From the NCBI RefSeq assembly GCF_900102195.1, contig NZ_FNBE01000003.1, positions 248,001-312,000 on the forward strand: DNA of 64,000 bases, given 5' to 3'. Both the position numbers and the translations under genes were made by a program. Positions 25,823 through 35,322 of this stretch are shown here, one piece after another (position 1 is the first letter of the stretch; each line of letters starts with the position of its first letter). The notes under the pieces are model-generated. The model had not been told where the DNA came from and made no database searches. It worked only from the letters and a program-made list of their open reading frames with translations. The DNA comes from Pseudonocardia oroxyli. Its GTDB lineage: Bacteria; Actinomycetota; Actinomycetes; Mycobacteriales; Pseudonocardiaceae.

Positions 25823-28246
25823 ATGAAGTTACTGCTGGTCACCGGCAGCATGGGCGCCGGGCACCACGCCGCGGCCCGGGCCGTCGACGAGAGCGCGCGG
25901 CGGGTCTGGCCCGCCGCCGAGGTGACCTGGACCGAGACCCTCGGCGACCGCTCGGGCCCCCTGTTCCGGGCGGTCTACGCGGGCTGCGTCCGGTACCTGC
26001 CCTGGCTGTACGAGCTGTACTTCCAGCTGCTGTGGCACGTCCCGTTCTTCCGCGCGGGCACCCGCGCGGTGATCGGCCGGGTGTTCGCACGCAGGCTCGC
26101 CCCGGTCCTGGAGTCCGTGCGACCGGACCTCGTGGTCGCCGTGTTCCCGGAGGGGATCACCGGGCTGGCCCGGCTGCGCCGCCTCGGTCGCGCCCCCATG
26201 ACGACGGTCGCCCTGGTCACCGACCCCGCCCCGCACCCGTTGTGGGCGTCGGCCGAGCTGGACCTGCACCTGGTGAGCACGGCCGAGGGCGCCCGGCTGC
26301 TGGACCGCGCCGCCCCGGGCGCGCCCGTGCGGGTGGCCGCCCTCCCCGTGGTCGCGGCGTTCGCGCCCCCGACGGGGACGTCGGCTGCGCGGGAGCGGCC
26401 CGTCGCGCTGGTCTCCTGCGGGTCGCTGGCCTTCGGGGACGTCGAGGCGATCTGTCGCGGCGCCGTCGACGGGGGCGCGGACGTGCTGGTCAGCGCCGGG
26501 CGGGTGGACTCGCTGCGGCGCAGGCTCGCCGGCGTCGCGGGGGTGCGGGCCGTCGACTGGATCGACGACCCGGCGGCGGCCACGCAGGCCTGCGACCTGG
26601 TGATCACCAACGGCGGCGGGGCCACCGCCCTCGAGGCGCTCGCCTGCGCGCGCCCGCTCGTCCTGGCCGATCCCCTCCCCGGCCACGGCCGGGCCAACGC
26701 CGCCGTGCTGGCGGCCGAGGGCCTCGCCCGCGTCGTCCACGGCCGGGCGGGTGTCGCCGCGGCGGTCCGCGCCCTGACCGACCCGGAGGAGCACGCCATC
26801 GTGGTGAAGACGCTGCGGCGCCGCGCGGAGTCCGACGACCTGGACGCCGATCTCGCCGCCGCCGCCCGAACCCGACCTCGGCCCCCGTCCGGGGTGCTCC
26901 GCAGGGGTGGGGAGCTCCTCCCGGCGGTGGCCCGGACGGAGCCCGACACGGGCGGGTTCAGCCGGGTCCGAGCCCCGGACGCGCTGTTCCTGCACGCCTC
27001 GACGGCCGCGGTCCCGCAGCAGGTCGGGGCCCGGATCACGGTCGCCGACGCCCCGGCGGACGGCTGGCCGGCCGCCCTCGCGGCCCTGGTCCGGGCGCGG
27101 GCGCCGCAGAACACCCTGCTCAACCGGGTCCTGGAGCCCGCGCGACCCGGGCGGCCGCTGCGCTGGCGGCACGTCCCGGCCCCGGACCCGGCGCGGCACG
27201 TCCGGCCGACCGTGTGGCGCCTCGGCCCGGACTCCGCGGCGGACTTCCCGGACGTCGACGCCGCCACCACCGCCTTCTTCGCCGACGCCCTCGACCCCAC
27301 GGTGGGGTGGGAGCTGCAGGTGGCGCACGATCCCGCGGCGGGCACCCACCACGTCCTCGCCCGGGTGCACCACGCCCTCGGCGACGGCCTCGCGGTCACC
27401 GACGGTCTGATCCGGCTGCTCACCGACGACGGCGCGGGCACCCCGGCCGCGCGCCGCTCCGCCGCCACGGACGCGTCCGCCCCGAGGACCGCCCGGCTGC
27501 GGCACGGGCTCACCGTCGCCCGCGGGATCGCGAGCCTCGCGCTACAGCGGCCCGCGGGGCGATCGCCGCTGGTCGGGACCTCGCGGCCGGCACCGCGCCG
27601 ACTGTCGGTGATCCTCGACGGCGCCGAGGTGCGCCGCGCGGCGCGCGCCCGCGGCGTCGGGACGACGGTCGTGGTGCTCGCGGCGCTCGCCCAGACCCTG
27701 CACGAGCAGCTCGGCGTGCCCGCCCGCACCCGCGCGATGGTGCCGCTGACCACCCGCACCCGGGCCGCCACGGGGACGCGCGCGGACGGCAACCGCACCG
27801 CCGCCGTGGCGCTGGACCTCCCCACCGGGCCGATGTCGCCCGCGGACCGGGTCGCCGCCGTCGAGCGGGCGCTGGCCCGGGGGTCCGCCGCCGGGCAGCC
27901 GGAGGGGGCCGCCGCCGTGCTGGCCGGGCTGGGTCTGCTGCCCGGGCCGCTGCAGGCCCCGCTCGTCCGCCTGGTCTACGGCAGACGGTTCTTCCACCTG
28001 ATCGCGTCGGTCATGCCCGGGGCGCGGCGGCCGCTGCACATCCGCGGGGGCCTCATCACCGAGGTGGCGCCGGTGCTCCCGCTGGCGGACGGCGTCGGGG
28101 TGGCGGTCGGCGCGCTGCACTGGGGGCGCCACACCTGCATCGGGATCACCGTGGACACGGCGGTCGTTCCCGACATCGGGGGAATACCCGCCGGCCTCAT
28201 CCGGTCGTTGAGGTGTATGCATCCGGGGGGCGTCCACGGGGGGTGA
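25823..28246 (+). CDS. Fusion: MGDG-synthase-type glycosyltransferase + WS/DGAT-type acyltransferase
   Basis: 807 residues in one frame from ATG 25823. Residues 1 to about 350 are a lipid glycosyltransferase ([20 protein letters not shown], then [20 protein letters not shown] and [13 protein letters not shown]). After an Arg/Pro linker, residues about 395-800 form a wax ester synthase/diacylglycerol acyltransferase domain. This has [12 protein letters not shown], the catalytic HHALGDG at 516-522, a [12 protein letters not shown] block, and the C-terminal [15 protein letters not shown] motif. Known activities of the parts predict glycosylation and acyl transfer, possibly on the same lipid; this is inference. 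The paralogous glycosyltransferase is divergent. A DMT permease and an SDR follow closely on the same strand. Confidence 0.85.
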   Translation: MKLLLVTGSMGAGHHAAARAVDESARRVWPAAEVTWTETLGDRSGPLFRAVYAGCVRYLPWLYELYFQLLWHVPFFRAGTRAVIGRVFARRLAPVLESVRPDLVVAVFPEGITGLARLRRLGRAPMTTVALVTDPAPHPLWASAELDLHLVSTAEGARLLDRAAPGAPVRVAALPVVAAFAPPTGTSAARERPVALVSCGSLAFGDVEAICRGAVDGGADVLVSAGRVDSLRRRLAGVAGVRAVDWIDDPAAATQACDLVITNGGGATALEALACARPLVLADPLPGHGRANAAVLAAEGLARVVHGRAGVAAAVRALTDPEEHAIVVKTLRRRAESDDLDADLAAAARTRPRPPSGVLRRGGELLPAVARTEPDTGGFSRVRAPDALFLHASTAAVPQQVGARITVADAPADGWPAALAALVRARAPQNTLLNRVLEPARPGRPLRWRHVPAPDPARHVRPTVWRLGPDSAADFPDVDAATTAFFADALDPTVGWELQVAHDPAAGTHHVLARVHHALGDGLAVTDGLIRLLTDDGAGTPAARRSAATDASAPRTARLRHGLTVARGIASLALQRPAGRSPLVGTSRPAPRRLSVILDGAEVRRAARARGVGTTVVVLAALAQTLHEQLGVPARTRAMVPLTTRTRAATGTRADGNRTAAVALDLPTGPMSPADRVAAVERALARGSAAGQPEGAAAVLAGLGLLPGPLQAPLVRLVYGRRFFHLIASVMPGARRPLHIRGGLITEVAPVLPLADGVGVAVGALHWGRHTCIGITVDTAVVPDIGGIPAGLIRSLRCMHPGGVHGG

Positions 28247-28248
28247 GG

Positions 28249-29172
28249 ATGAACGGCGACCTGCTGATCGCGGTCCCGGCCGCCGTGCTGGGCGCGGCCG
28301 GGTTCGGTCTCGCGACGGCCGCGCAGCAACGGGCCACGCACGAGGTCGAGACCGCGGGCACACTCGACCCGCGGCTCCTCACCCGGCTGCTGCGCAGGCC
28401 GATGTGGCTGCTCGGCCTGTTCTCGACGATCGTGGCCCTGGTCCTGCAGCTGGTGGCGCTCTCGTTCGGGGCGATCGCGGTCGTGCAGCCCCTGCTGGTC
28501 ACCGGGGTGGTGTTCGCCGCGGCGTTCTCCTCGCTGATGTCGCGGCGGCGTCCGGACCCGTTGATCCTGCTGGGCGCGCTGTTCTGCGCCGTGGGCATCG
28601 CGGCGTTCCTGCTGCTGGCCCGGCCGATCCCCGGCGCCCAGGAGCACATCGACGTCTGGAACGGGCTGCCGTTGGCCATCGCGCTGGCCGCGGCCGTCGT
28701 GGGGTGCCTGGTCTACGCGTCGGCGTCCCGGCACCCGTCGCGGGTGCTCGCGCTCGCGCTGGCGACGGGGATCATGTACGGGGTCACGGCGGGGCTGATG
28801 AAGGTCCTGACCGGCCAGCTGGCGGTGGGGTTGCTCGAGCCCTTCCACCACGCCACGCTCTACGCCGTCTGCGTGCTGGGGCCGATCGGCTTCCTGCTGT
28901 CCCAGAACACCTTCCAGCAGGGCCGCATGGTCTCGCCCGCGGTCGCGGTGATCACCAGCGCCGATCCGGTGGTCGCGGTGCTCATCGGCGTGTACTGGCT
29001 GGGCGAGCGGCTCGACTCCTCCCCCGCGCTGCTGGCCGGGCAGTGCCTCGCGGCGGTCGTGGTGATCGCCGGGATCACGTTCATCACCTGGCGCGGCGAG
29101 CACCTCCTGCACGAGTTCGACGCCGAGCGCCTCGCCACCGGGCGCGGCGGACACGACCTGGCCCCCGGATGA
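28249..29172 (+). CDS. DMT-family (EamA/NIPA-like) membrane transporter
   Basis: 307 residues from ATG 28249, with GGTGAGG immediately upstream and only 2 bp after the fusion gene. Nine or ten hydrophobic helices, with a repeat-like layout: [58 protein letters not shown]. This is the drug/metabolite transporter superfamily; no substrate can be named. It is in an apparent operon with the glycosyltransferase-acyltransferase and overlaps the next SDR gene (ATGA), so export or flipping of a lipid or its precursor is conceivable but unsupported by motif. Confidence 0.78.
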   Translation: MNGDLLIAVPAAVLGAAGFGLATAAQQRATHEVETAGTLDPRLLTRLLRRPMWLLGLFSTIVALVLQLVALSFGAIAVVQPLLVTGVVFAAAFSSLMSRRRPDPLILLGALFCAVGIAAFLLLARPIPGAQEHIDVWNGLPLAIALAAAVVGCLVYASASRHPSRVLALALATGIMYGVTAGLMKVLTGQLAVGLLEPFHHATLYAVCVLGPIGFLLSQNTFQQGRMVSPAVAVITSADPVVAVLIGVYWLGERLDSSPALLAGQCLAAVVVIAGITFITWRGEHLLHEFDAERLATGRGGHDLAPG

Positions 29173-29870
29173 GGCTCGACGGCAGGCTCGCCCTGGTGAC
29201 CGGGGCGTCGTCGGGGATCGGGCGGGCCGTGGCGCTGCGGCTGGCGGGGGACGGGGCGCGGCTCGTCGTCACCGGTCGCGACCCGGAGCGGCTGCGCGCG
29301 GTGGCCGAGCGCGTCGGCGGGCAGGCGGTGGTCGCCGATCTGGCCGACGGGGTGGAGGCGCTGGTCGCGGCGCTCCCGGGGCCGCCCGCGCTCGTCGTGC
29401 ACAGCGCCGGGATCGGCCCCGGGCAGACCGCGGACGCCCTGCTGGACGTGAACCTGCGGGCCCCGATCGCGCTCACCCGGGCGCTGCTGCCCGGGCTGCG
29501 CGCGGAACGCGGGCACCTGGTGTTCGTGGCGTCGATCGCGGCGCTCGGGGTGGCGGGCGAGGCCGTCTACTCCGCGACGAAGGCAGGCCTGCGGGGGTAC
29601 GCGGACGCCGTGCGGGCGGAGGTCCCCGAGATCGGCGTGACGACGGTGCTGCCGGGGATCGTCGACACCCCCTTCCACGGGACCGAGCGCAGGCCGTTCC
29701 CGCGCCCGGTCTCCCCCGACCACGTCGCCGAGGAGATCCTGCGGGCGGTCCGCCGCGGCAGCCCCGAGGTGATCACCCCGCGCTGGCTCACCCTCGGCGC
29801 CAAGGTGCACGGCATGGCCCCGGGGCTCTTCGCCCGGGCGCAACGCGGCTTCGCCGCCCGTGCGCGGTAA
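29169..29870 (+). CDS. Short-chain dehydrogenase/reductase
   Basis: 233 residues from ATG 29169, overlapping the upstream stop. Classical [11 protein letters not shown] cofactor loop at about residues 12-19, HSAGIG in place of NNAG, catalytic Ser in FVASIAALG, and the YSATK active-site Tyr/Lys pair. NADP is likely from the basic residue after strand 2 (VTGRD). Substrate unknown; the C-terminal [15 protein letters not shown] tail resembles SDRs acting on lipophilic substrates. Its stop codon lies in the left arm of a family C palindrome. Confidence 0.85.
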   Translation: MRLDGRLALVTGASSGIGRAVALRLAGDGARLVVTGRDPERLRAVAERVGGQAVVADLADGVEALVAALPGPPALVVHSAGIGPGQTADALLDVNLRAPIALTRALLPGLRAERGHLVFVASIAALGVAGEAVYSATKAGLRGYADAVRAEVPEIGVTTVLPGIVDTPFHGTERRPFPRPVSPDHVAEEILRAVRRGSPEVITPRWLTLGAKVHGMAPGLFARAQRGFAARAR

Positions 29871-29920
29871 GTGGTGCTCTGGCACCACTTACCGCGCACG
29901 AGCGGCGCAGCCGCGACTCA
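29859..29920. repeat. Palindromic element family C, copy 1
   Basis: A perfect 19-bp inverted repeat, CGTGCGCGGTAAGTGGTGC, spans 29859-29900 with a TCTG loop. It is followed by a second small hairpin GCGGC-gca-GCCGC (29902-29914) and ends at the TGA of the minus-strand acyl-CoA dehydrogenase (29918-29920). The left arm also contains the TAA stop of the SDR gene. Copy 2 is at 34188-34239. It can act as a bidirectional terminator between convergent genes. Confidence 0.88.
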
Positions 29921-31105
29921 CCCCCAGCGTGGGGTGCCGTCCGGGTCGAGCCCGAGGCAGAGCTTGCCGATGAGCTCGTGGGCCATCAGCCCGTTGCCCG
30001 GGTGGAACCGGCCCATCCGGACGTCGCGGAACAGCTGCTCCAGCCTGCTCCGGCGGAAGGCGCCACCGCCCCCGCTCAGGTCCAGGGCGGTGTCGACGAT
30101 GGAGAAGGCATTGTTGATCACCGTCTGGCGGGTGCCGACGAGTCGGACCGGCCAGTCGGGGTGGTCCACGCCGTCGGACCAGTCCCGGGCCGTGCGCTCC
30201 AGCAGGGCCTCGGCGGCGTCATAGGCCATCCGCATGTCGGACACCGCGTGCTGGACGCCGGGATGGTTCACCATCGACCCGCTCAGCGCGGCCGATCGGC
30301 GGCGCGGCATCGACTCGATGGTGAGGTCGAACGCCCGCCGCGCCGCGCCGAGGTAGACCGACGCGAAGCCGAGCAGCGCCCAGGCGAAGATCGCGACCTG
30401 GAAGGGCCCGGCGCCCGCGAACCCGGCCGGGCACACCAGCACCACCTGCTCGTCCGGCACGAAGGCGTGGTCCAGCACGGTGTCCTGGCTCTGCGTGGCG
30501 CGCATCCCGAGGGTGTCCCAGGTGTCCACGACCTGCACCCCCGGGTCCGCGCGGTCCACGAAACCGTGCACGATCCGCGGCGCCTCCGGGTCCGACACGT
30601 CCATGGCGTGGAAGCCGCCCAGGGTCCAGACCGGGCTGAGGCTGCCGAAGATCTTGTGGCCGTTGATCCGCCAGCCGCCGTCCACCCGCTCGGCCGTCGT
30701 CGTGGCGTAGAGCAGCGGGAACTCGTTGCCCGCCTCACCGTGCAGTGCGGCGAGGACCTCCCCCGCCGCGGCCCGCTCCAGGATCACCGCACACGAGTCG
30801 TCCCCCGCCCGCTGCAGGTCGGCGGCGACGCCGGTCCAGTACACGTGCATGTTCACGGCGAGGGCCGTGGCGGGCGCCACGGAGCCCAGGCGCCGGGCGA
30901 GCCGCGAGTACTCGGCCAGCGTCGCGCCGCCGCCACCCATCGCCGTCGGGACGGCGACGTCGAGGTAGCCGCAGGCCCGCAGCTCGTCGAAGTCCTCGGC
31001 GAAGAAGGCGTTCTCGCGGTCGTAGCGCGGCGCCCGCTCGTCGAAGCGGGCCAGCATGTCGTCCGGCAGGACGGTGCCGGTACCGGATTCGGTGGTGGCG
31101 GTCAT
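29918..31105 (-). CDS. Acyl-CoA dehydrogenase family flavoprotein
   Basis: 395 residues from ATG 31105, with GGAGGGACCGCC upstream. N-terminal helical domain (ARFDERAPRYDRENAFF), middle beta domain (WRINGHKIFGSLSPV; DTWDTLGMRATQSQDTVLD) and C-terminal helical domain (QTVINNAFSIVDTALDLSGG). The usual catalytic Glu is not evident, and the SxS/GGGGAF features resemble the DszC/dibenzothiophene-monooxygenase-like branch as much as true dehydrogenases, so substrate and reaction are open. It is divergent from the second LuxR-type regulator, which may control it. Confidence 0.8.
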   Translation of the reverse strand: MTATTESGTGTVLPDDMLARFDERAPRYDRENAFFAEDFDELRACGYLDVAVPTAMGGGGATLAEYSRLARRLGSVAPATALAVNMHVYWTGVAADLQRAGDDSCAVILERAAAGEVLAALHGEAGNEFPLLYATTTAERVDGGWRINGHKIFGSLSPVWTLGGFHAMDVSDPEAPRIVHGFVDRADPGVQVVDTWDTLGMRATQSQDTVLDHAFVPDEQVVLVCPAGFAGAGPFQVAIFAWALLGFASVYLGAARRAFDLTIESMPRRRSAALSGSMVNHPGVQHAVSDMRMAYDAAEALLERTARDWSDGVDHPDWPVRLVGTRQTVINNAFSIVDTALDLSGGGGAFRRSRLEQLFRDVRMGRFHPGNGLMAHELIGKLCLGLDPDGTPRWG

Positions 31106-31356
31106 GGCGGTCCCTCCGTGGCCCCAGGTCCTGCGGCGCGGGTCGTCGGGGCCCGACGCCGGGCCGGGACGCTACGCCGCGCGCCACGGCGCGCACATGC
31201 CCGGAATCAACCCCCTCCCACCCCTCGACCGGGGCCCGCGACGGCGGCACGATGGTCCGTCCTGAGCACCGGGGGCGGCCGGAGGTGAGGGGTACGGCGA
31301 ATAGTCGCGTCGAGGAGCGGACGCCGCAGCCGGCCGGGCCGGTCGGCCGATCCCCG

Positions 31357-34182
31357 ATGCCCCCGTTCGTCGGTCGGGCGGACGCGCTGGCCGTGCTCGA
31401 CGGCGCGTGGTCCCGGTCGCTCGTCGGCGACGGTGAGCTGGTGCTGGTCGGCGGCGAGGCGGGCGCGGGCAAGACCCGGCTGGCCGCGGAGTTCGCGCGG
31501 TCCGTGCGCGACGGGGGCGCCGCGGTGCTGCGGGGGACCTGCGAGCCGGACCTCGCGCCGCCGCACCAGCCGTGGGTCCAGGTCGTCGAACAGGTGCTCG
31601 AGGCGGTGCCCGCGTACGCCGTCCCACCCGCGCTCACCGCGCTCGTCGAGCCCGCGGTGGCGGTCGGGCCGCCCGTGGACGCGGCGGTCGCCCGGGCCCG
31701 GCTGCACGCCGGGTTCGCGCAGGTGCTGGCGGCCGCCGCGCACCGCAGACCCACCCTCGTCGTGCTCGACGACCTGCACTGGGCGGGCCCGCAGACCCTC
31801 GCCGTGCTCGGCCACCTCGCGCGCACCGGCCTGCCGGCGCGTGCCGTGGTGATCGGCACGTTCCGCGACACCGGTGACGAGCGGAGCGACCCCCTCGACC
31901 GCTGCCTCGCCGACCTGCGTCGCCACGACACCGTGACCCGGCTGCCGCTGGCCGGGCTCGACGAGGGGGCGGTCGCGCGGTTCGTCGCCGGGGCCGTCGG
32001 GCACCCCCTGGACGCCGACCTGCGCACGCTCGCCCGCGAGCTCGCCGACCGCAGCGGCGGCAACGCCTACCTCCTCGGCGAGCTGTGGCGACACCTGGTC
32101 GGTGCGGGGGCGGTCGCGCCGGTGCGGGGACGGTGGGCCGTGCGGGACCGGACCTCCGGGGGAACGGTTCCGGCCGGGGTGCGCGAGGTCGTCGCGGCGC
32201 GGCTGCGCAGGCTGTCCCCCGCCGCCCGCGGGCTCGTCGAGCTGGCGGCGGTCGCGGGGCGGTGCAGCGACCTGGAGGTCCTGGCGGCGGCGCTGCACAC
32301 CACCCCCGACGCGCTCGACGCCCCGCTCGACGAGCTGCTGCGCGCCCGGCTGCTCGCCCCGGTCGAGGCGGTGGCGCTGGTCCACCGTTTCGAGCACGCC
32401 GTGGTCCGGGAGAGCGTCGAGACGGGGATGCGGCCGATCGCGCGGCGCCGCGCGCACCTCGCGCTCGCCGAGGCGCTCGAGCAGGCCCCGGACCGCGGGT
32501 CGCTCACCGAGCTGGCCCGCCACCTGACCGCGAGCGCGCCGCTGGCGCCGCCCGACAAGGCCGTGCACTACGCCCTCCTCGCCGCCGCCCGGGCCACCGG
32601 CAGAGGCGCGCACGACGAGGCCGCCGCGTACCTCGACGCCGTCCTGACCTGCGGTCCGACCGGGATCGACCGGGCGCGGGTGCTCGTGGCGCTCGCCGCC
32701 GCGTGGTTGCGGCGCGGCGTGTACGGGCGCTGTCGGGACCGGGCCGCCGAGGCCGTCGACACCGCCGCCGACCTCGACGAGCCCGAGGCACGTGAGCTGC
32801 TCGCGGACGCCGCGGTGCTCTACGCGGAAGCGGGCCACCTCCCGGAGTCCCCGCGGACCCCGGCCGTCGCGCTGGTCCGGCGGGCCGTGGAGCGGGTCGG
32901 CGCCGACGCGGGGCCCGCCGCGATCCGGCTGCAGGCGTCGCTGGGCAGGGCGCTCGCCGCCGAGGGGCGGGGTGAGGAGGCGCTGGGGCGCATCGAGGTC
33001 GCCGTGGCGCGGGCCCGCGAGCTCGGGGACGCGGGCGCCCTGCTCGTCGGGCTGCGGGCGGCGATCACGGCGTGGTCCGACCCGCGGCAGGTGCTCGACG
33101 CCGCCGTCGAGCTCCAGGAACTGGCCGAGCGGCACGGCGAGCACTGGAGCGTGGCGTACGGGAGCGGGCACGAGAGCCGGGCGCGGATCGCGCTCGGGGA
33201 GCTCGACGGCGCCGCGGACGCCGCCGCACGGATGCGGCGGACCGCCGAGACCGGCCGGTACCCGCCGTTCCGGCAGTCGGCGGCCCACCTCGATGCGATC
33301 CTCGCGCTGGCGGCAGGCGACCTCGGTGGGGCCGAGCGGAGCCTCGCCCTCGCCGAGCCGGACGACGCGGCGTTCGGGGACGGCGGGGACGGCGGGGACG
33401 GCGTCGCGATGGTCGTCGTCCGACGCGCGCAGGGCAGGCTCGCCGAGGTCCTCCCGCTGGTGCGAGCCCGCGCCCGAGTCGCCGCGCCGCCCGTCTGGGG
33501 ACCCGCCCTCGCTGCCTGCTACGCCGAGCTGGGCCGGGTCGAGGACGCCCGCGCCGTCCTCGACGCCCTCGCGCCGCGCGGGTTCGCCGGGATCCCGCGG
33601 GGCCCGATGTGGCCCGCCTGCGCGGGCTTCCTGGCCGAGGGCTGCGTGCGCACCGGGGCCCGCGCACACGCCGACGCCCTCGACGGTGCGCTCGCCCCGT
33701 TCGCCGGGACCAACCTGACCGCCGCGTTCACCCTCTGCCTCGGCCCCGCCGACCGGCTGCGCGCCGGGCTGCACGCGCTCGCCGGGCGTCCGGACGAGGC
33801 GGACGCGTGCTTCCGCGCCGCCCACGCGCTCGCCCGGCGCTCGGGCTCACCGCTGTGGGAGGCGGAGGTCCTCGCCGACCGCGCCGCGGTGCTCACCACG
33901 CGCGGCGACGCGGGGGGCGCGGCGCGCAGCCGCGCCCGCGCCGAGGCGCTCGCCGGCCCGATCGGGCACGCGCTGCGGCCGGGCGTACCCCCGGCCGACG
34001 GCCTCTCCGACCGCGAGCGGGAGGTGCTCGCCGCCGTCGCGGCGGGGCTGTCCAACCGTGGTATCGCCGCGCGGCTGTTCATCAGCGAGCACACGGTCGC
34101 CAACCACGTGCGCGCGATCCTGCGCAAGACCGGGAGCGCCAACCGCACCGAGGCGGCGGCCCGGCACCTCCGGGGGTCGTGA
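31357..34182 (+). CDS. LuxR-family ATPase transcriptional regulator (LAL)
   Basis: 941 residues from ATG 31357; in-frame GTG 31285 and ATG 31252 would add a low-complexity leader, and none has a clear ribosome site. MPPFVGRADALAVLDGAW leads to Walker A GEAGAGKTR (about 33-41) and LVVLDDLHWAGPQT as Walker B. A long helical TPR-like middle contains a short Gly-Asp repeat (GDGGDGGDG). The C-terminal LuxR helix-turn-helix is LSDREREVLAAVAAGLSNRG followed by FISEHTVANHVRAIL. It is the second regulator of this class in the window and is divergent from the acyl-CoA dehydrogenase-like gene. Confidence 0.84.
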   Translation: MPPFVGRADALAVLDGAWSRSLVGDGELVLVGGEAGAGKTRLAAEFARSVRDGGAAVLRGTCEPDLAPPHQPWVQVVEQVLEAVPAYAVPPALTALVEPAVAVGPPVDAAVARARLHAGFAQVLAAAAHRRPTLVVLDDLHWAGPQTLAVLGHLARTGLPARAVVIGTFRDTGDERSDPLDRCLADLRRHDTVTRLPLAGLDEGAVARFVAGAVGHPLDADLRTLARELADRSGGNAYLLGELWRHLVGAGAVAPVRGRWAVRDRTSGGTVPAGVREVVAARLRRLSPAARGLVELAAVAGRCSDLEVLAAALHTTPDALDAPLDELLRARLLAPVEAVALVHRFEHAVVRESVETGMRPIARRRAHLALAEALEQAPDRGSLTELARHLTASAPLAPPDKAVHYALLAAARATGRGAHDEAAAYLDAVLTCGPTGIDRARVLVALAAAWLRRGVYGRCRDRAAEAVDTAADLDEPEARELLADAAVLYAEAGHLPESPRTPAVALVRRAVERVGADAGPAAIRLQASLGRALAAEGRGEEALGRIEVAVARARELGDAGALLVGLRAAITAWSDPRQVLDAAVELQELAERHGEHWSVAYGSGHESRARIALGELDGAADAAARMRRTAETGRYPPFRQSAAHLDAILALAAGDLGGAERSLALAEPDDAAFGDGGDGGDGVAMVVVRRAQGRLAEVLPLVRARARVAAPPVWGPALAACYAELGRVEDARAVLDALAPRGFAGIPRGPMWPACAGFLAEGCVRTGARAHADALDGALAPFAGTNLTAAFTLCLGPADRLRAGLHALAGRPDEADACFRAAHALARRSGSPLWEAEVLADRAAVLTTRGDAGGAARSRARAEALAGPIGHALRPGVPPADGLSDREREVLAAVAAGLSNRGIAARLFISEHTVANHVRAILRKTGSANRTEAAARHLRGS

Positions 34183-34187
34183 GTGGA

Positions 34188-34239
34188 AAGTGGTGCTCGG
34201 GCACCACTTGCCGCGCACGGGCGGCGGAGCCGCGGATCA
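34188..34239. repeat. Palindromic element family C, copy 2 (left arm partly lost)
   Basis: AAGTGGTGC-tcgg-GCACCACTT (34188-34209) is the conserved core; the right side continues TGCCGCGCACG as in copy 1 but the outer left arm has diverged next to the LuxR-type stop. The second hairpin GCGGC-gga-GCCGC is at 34221-34233, and the nusB stop TGA is at 34237-34239, at exactly the same distance as in copy 1. Confidence 0.85.
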
Positions 34240-34656
34240 GAGGGTCGCGCGCAGCTGCGGGGCGATGTCGGCGATGCGGCCCAGGACGCCGTTGAGGAAC
34301 CGGGGGCTGTCGTCCGTGGACAGGGTGCGGGAGAGCTCGACCGCCTCGGTGATCGCCACCGGGTCGTCGATCTCGTCCACCCACAGCAGCTCGTAGATGC
34401 CGATCCGCAGCAGGGTGCGGTCGACGGCGGGCATCCGGGCGACCGTCCAGCCCTCGGCGTGCTCCGCCAGCAGCTGGTCGATCCGCTCCCGGTGCGCGAC
34501 GACGCCGCGGACCAGCATCGCCGCGTAGTCCGACACGGGCGGGGCGTCGTCGGTCTCGCGGCGCTGGGTCAGCACCGCGAGCGCGTCGTCCCCCCGCGCC
34601 TCGGACTCGAACAGGATGTCGAGGGCGCGTTTGCGGGCCTTGGTGCGAGCCCGCAC
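34237..34656 (-). CDS. nusB: Transcription antitermination factor NusB
   Basis: 139 residues from GTG 34656, two bases after the efp stop. RTKARKRALDILFESEARGD and the C-terminal LWVDEIDDPVAITEAVELS with PRFLNGVLGRIA are typical NusB. It binds boxA RNA with S10 and supports rRNA antitermination. It lacks its own ribosome site and is probably coupled to efp. Order pepQ-efp-nusB is conserved in actinobacteria. Confidence 0.95.
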   Translation of the reverse strand: MRARTKARKRALDILFESEARGDDALAVLTQRRETDDAPPVSDYAAMLVRGVVAHRERIDQLLAEHAEGWTVARMPAVDRTLLRIGIYELLWVDEIDDPVAITEAVELSRTLSTDDSPRFLNGVLGRIADIAPQLRATL

Positions 34657-34657
34657 G

Positions 34658-35221
34658 TCAGGAGCTGACGCGGCCGAGGTACCGGCCGTCCCGGGTGTCG
34701 ACCTTGACCTTGGTGCCGGTCTCGAGGAACAGCGGCACCTGGATCTCGGCCCCGGTCTCCAGGGTGGCGGGCTTGGTGCCGCCGGTGGAGCGGTCGCCCT
34801 GCAGCCCCGGGTCGGTGTGGCTGATGACCAGCTCGACGGAGGTCGGCAGCTCGATGAACAGCGGCGCCTCCTCGTGGAAGCTGACCTGCGCGACCTGGTT
34901 CTCCAGCAGGTAGTTCGCGTTGTCACCGACTGCCGACGCGGGGATGTTGAGCTGGTCGAACGTGTCGCCGTCCATGAACACGAAGTCCTGGCCGTCCTTG
35001 TACAGGAAGGTCATGTCGCGGCGGTCGACGGTCGCGGTGTCGACCTTGGTGCCGGCGTTGAAGGTCTTGTCGACGACCTTGCCGGTCATCACGTTCTTCA
35101 GGGTGGTGCGCACGAAGGCGCCGCCCTTACCGGGCTTGACGTGCTGGAACGCCTGGACGGTCCACAGCTGGCCCTCCAGGTTGAGCACCAGGCCGTTCTT
35201 CAGGTCGTTCGTCGTGGCCAC
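34658..35221 (-). CDS. efp: Elongation factor P
   Basis: 187 residues from GTG 35221; GAGGAGA lies about 8 bases upstream. KOW-like N-terminal domain with the loop [13 protein letters not shown] carrying the conserved Lys, then the two OB domains ([39 protein letters not shown]). It relieves ribosome stalling at polyproline. Placed between pepQ and nusB. Confidence 0.97.
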   Translation of the reverse strand: MATTNDLKNGLVLNLEGQLWTVQAFQHVKPGKGGAFVRTTLKNVMTGKVVDKTFNAGTKVDTATVDRRDMTFLYKDGQDFVFMDGDTFDQLNIPASAVGDNANYLLENQVAQVSFHEEAPLFIELPTSVELVISHTDPGLQGDRSTGGTKPATLETGAEIQVPLFLETGTKVKVDTRDGRYLGRVSS

Positions 35222-35322
35222 GTGCGGGACTCTCCTCGTACTCGGTTCGCCGGGGGACGCGCGCGGGGTCGCTCCCGTGGAACCGGTACGACCGCACACG
35301 GCGGATGGCTCCAGCGTACCGG

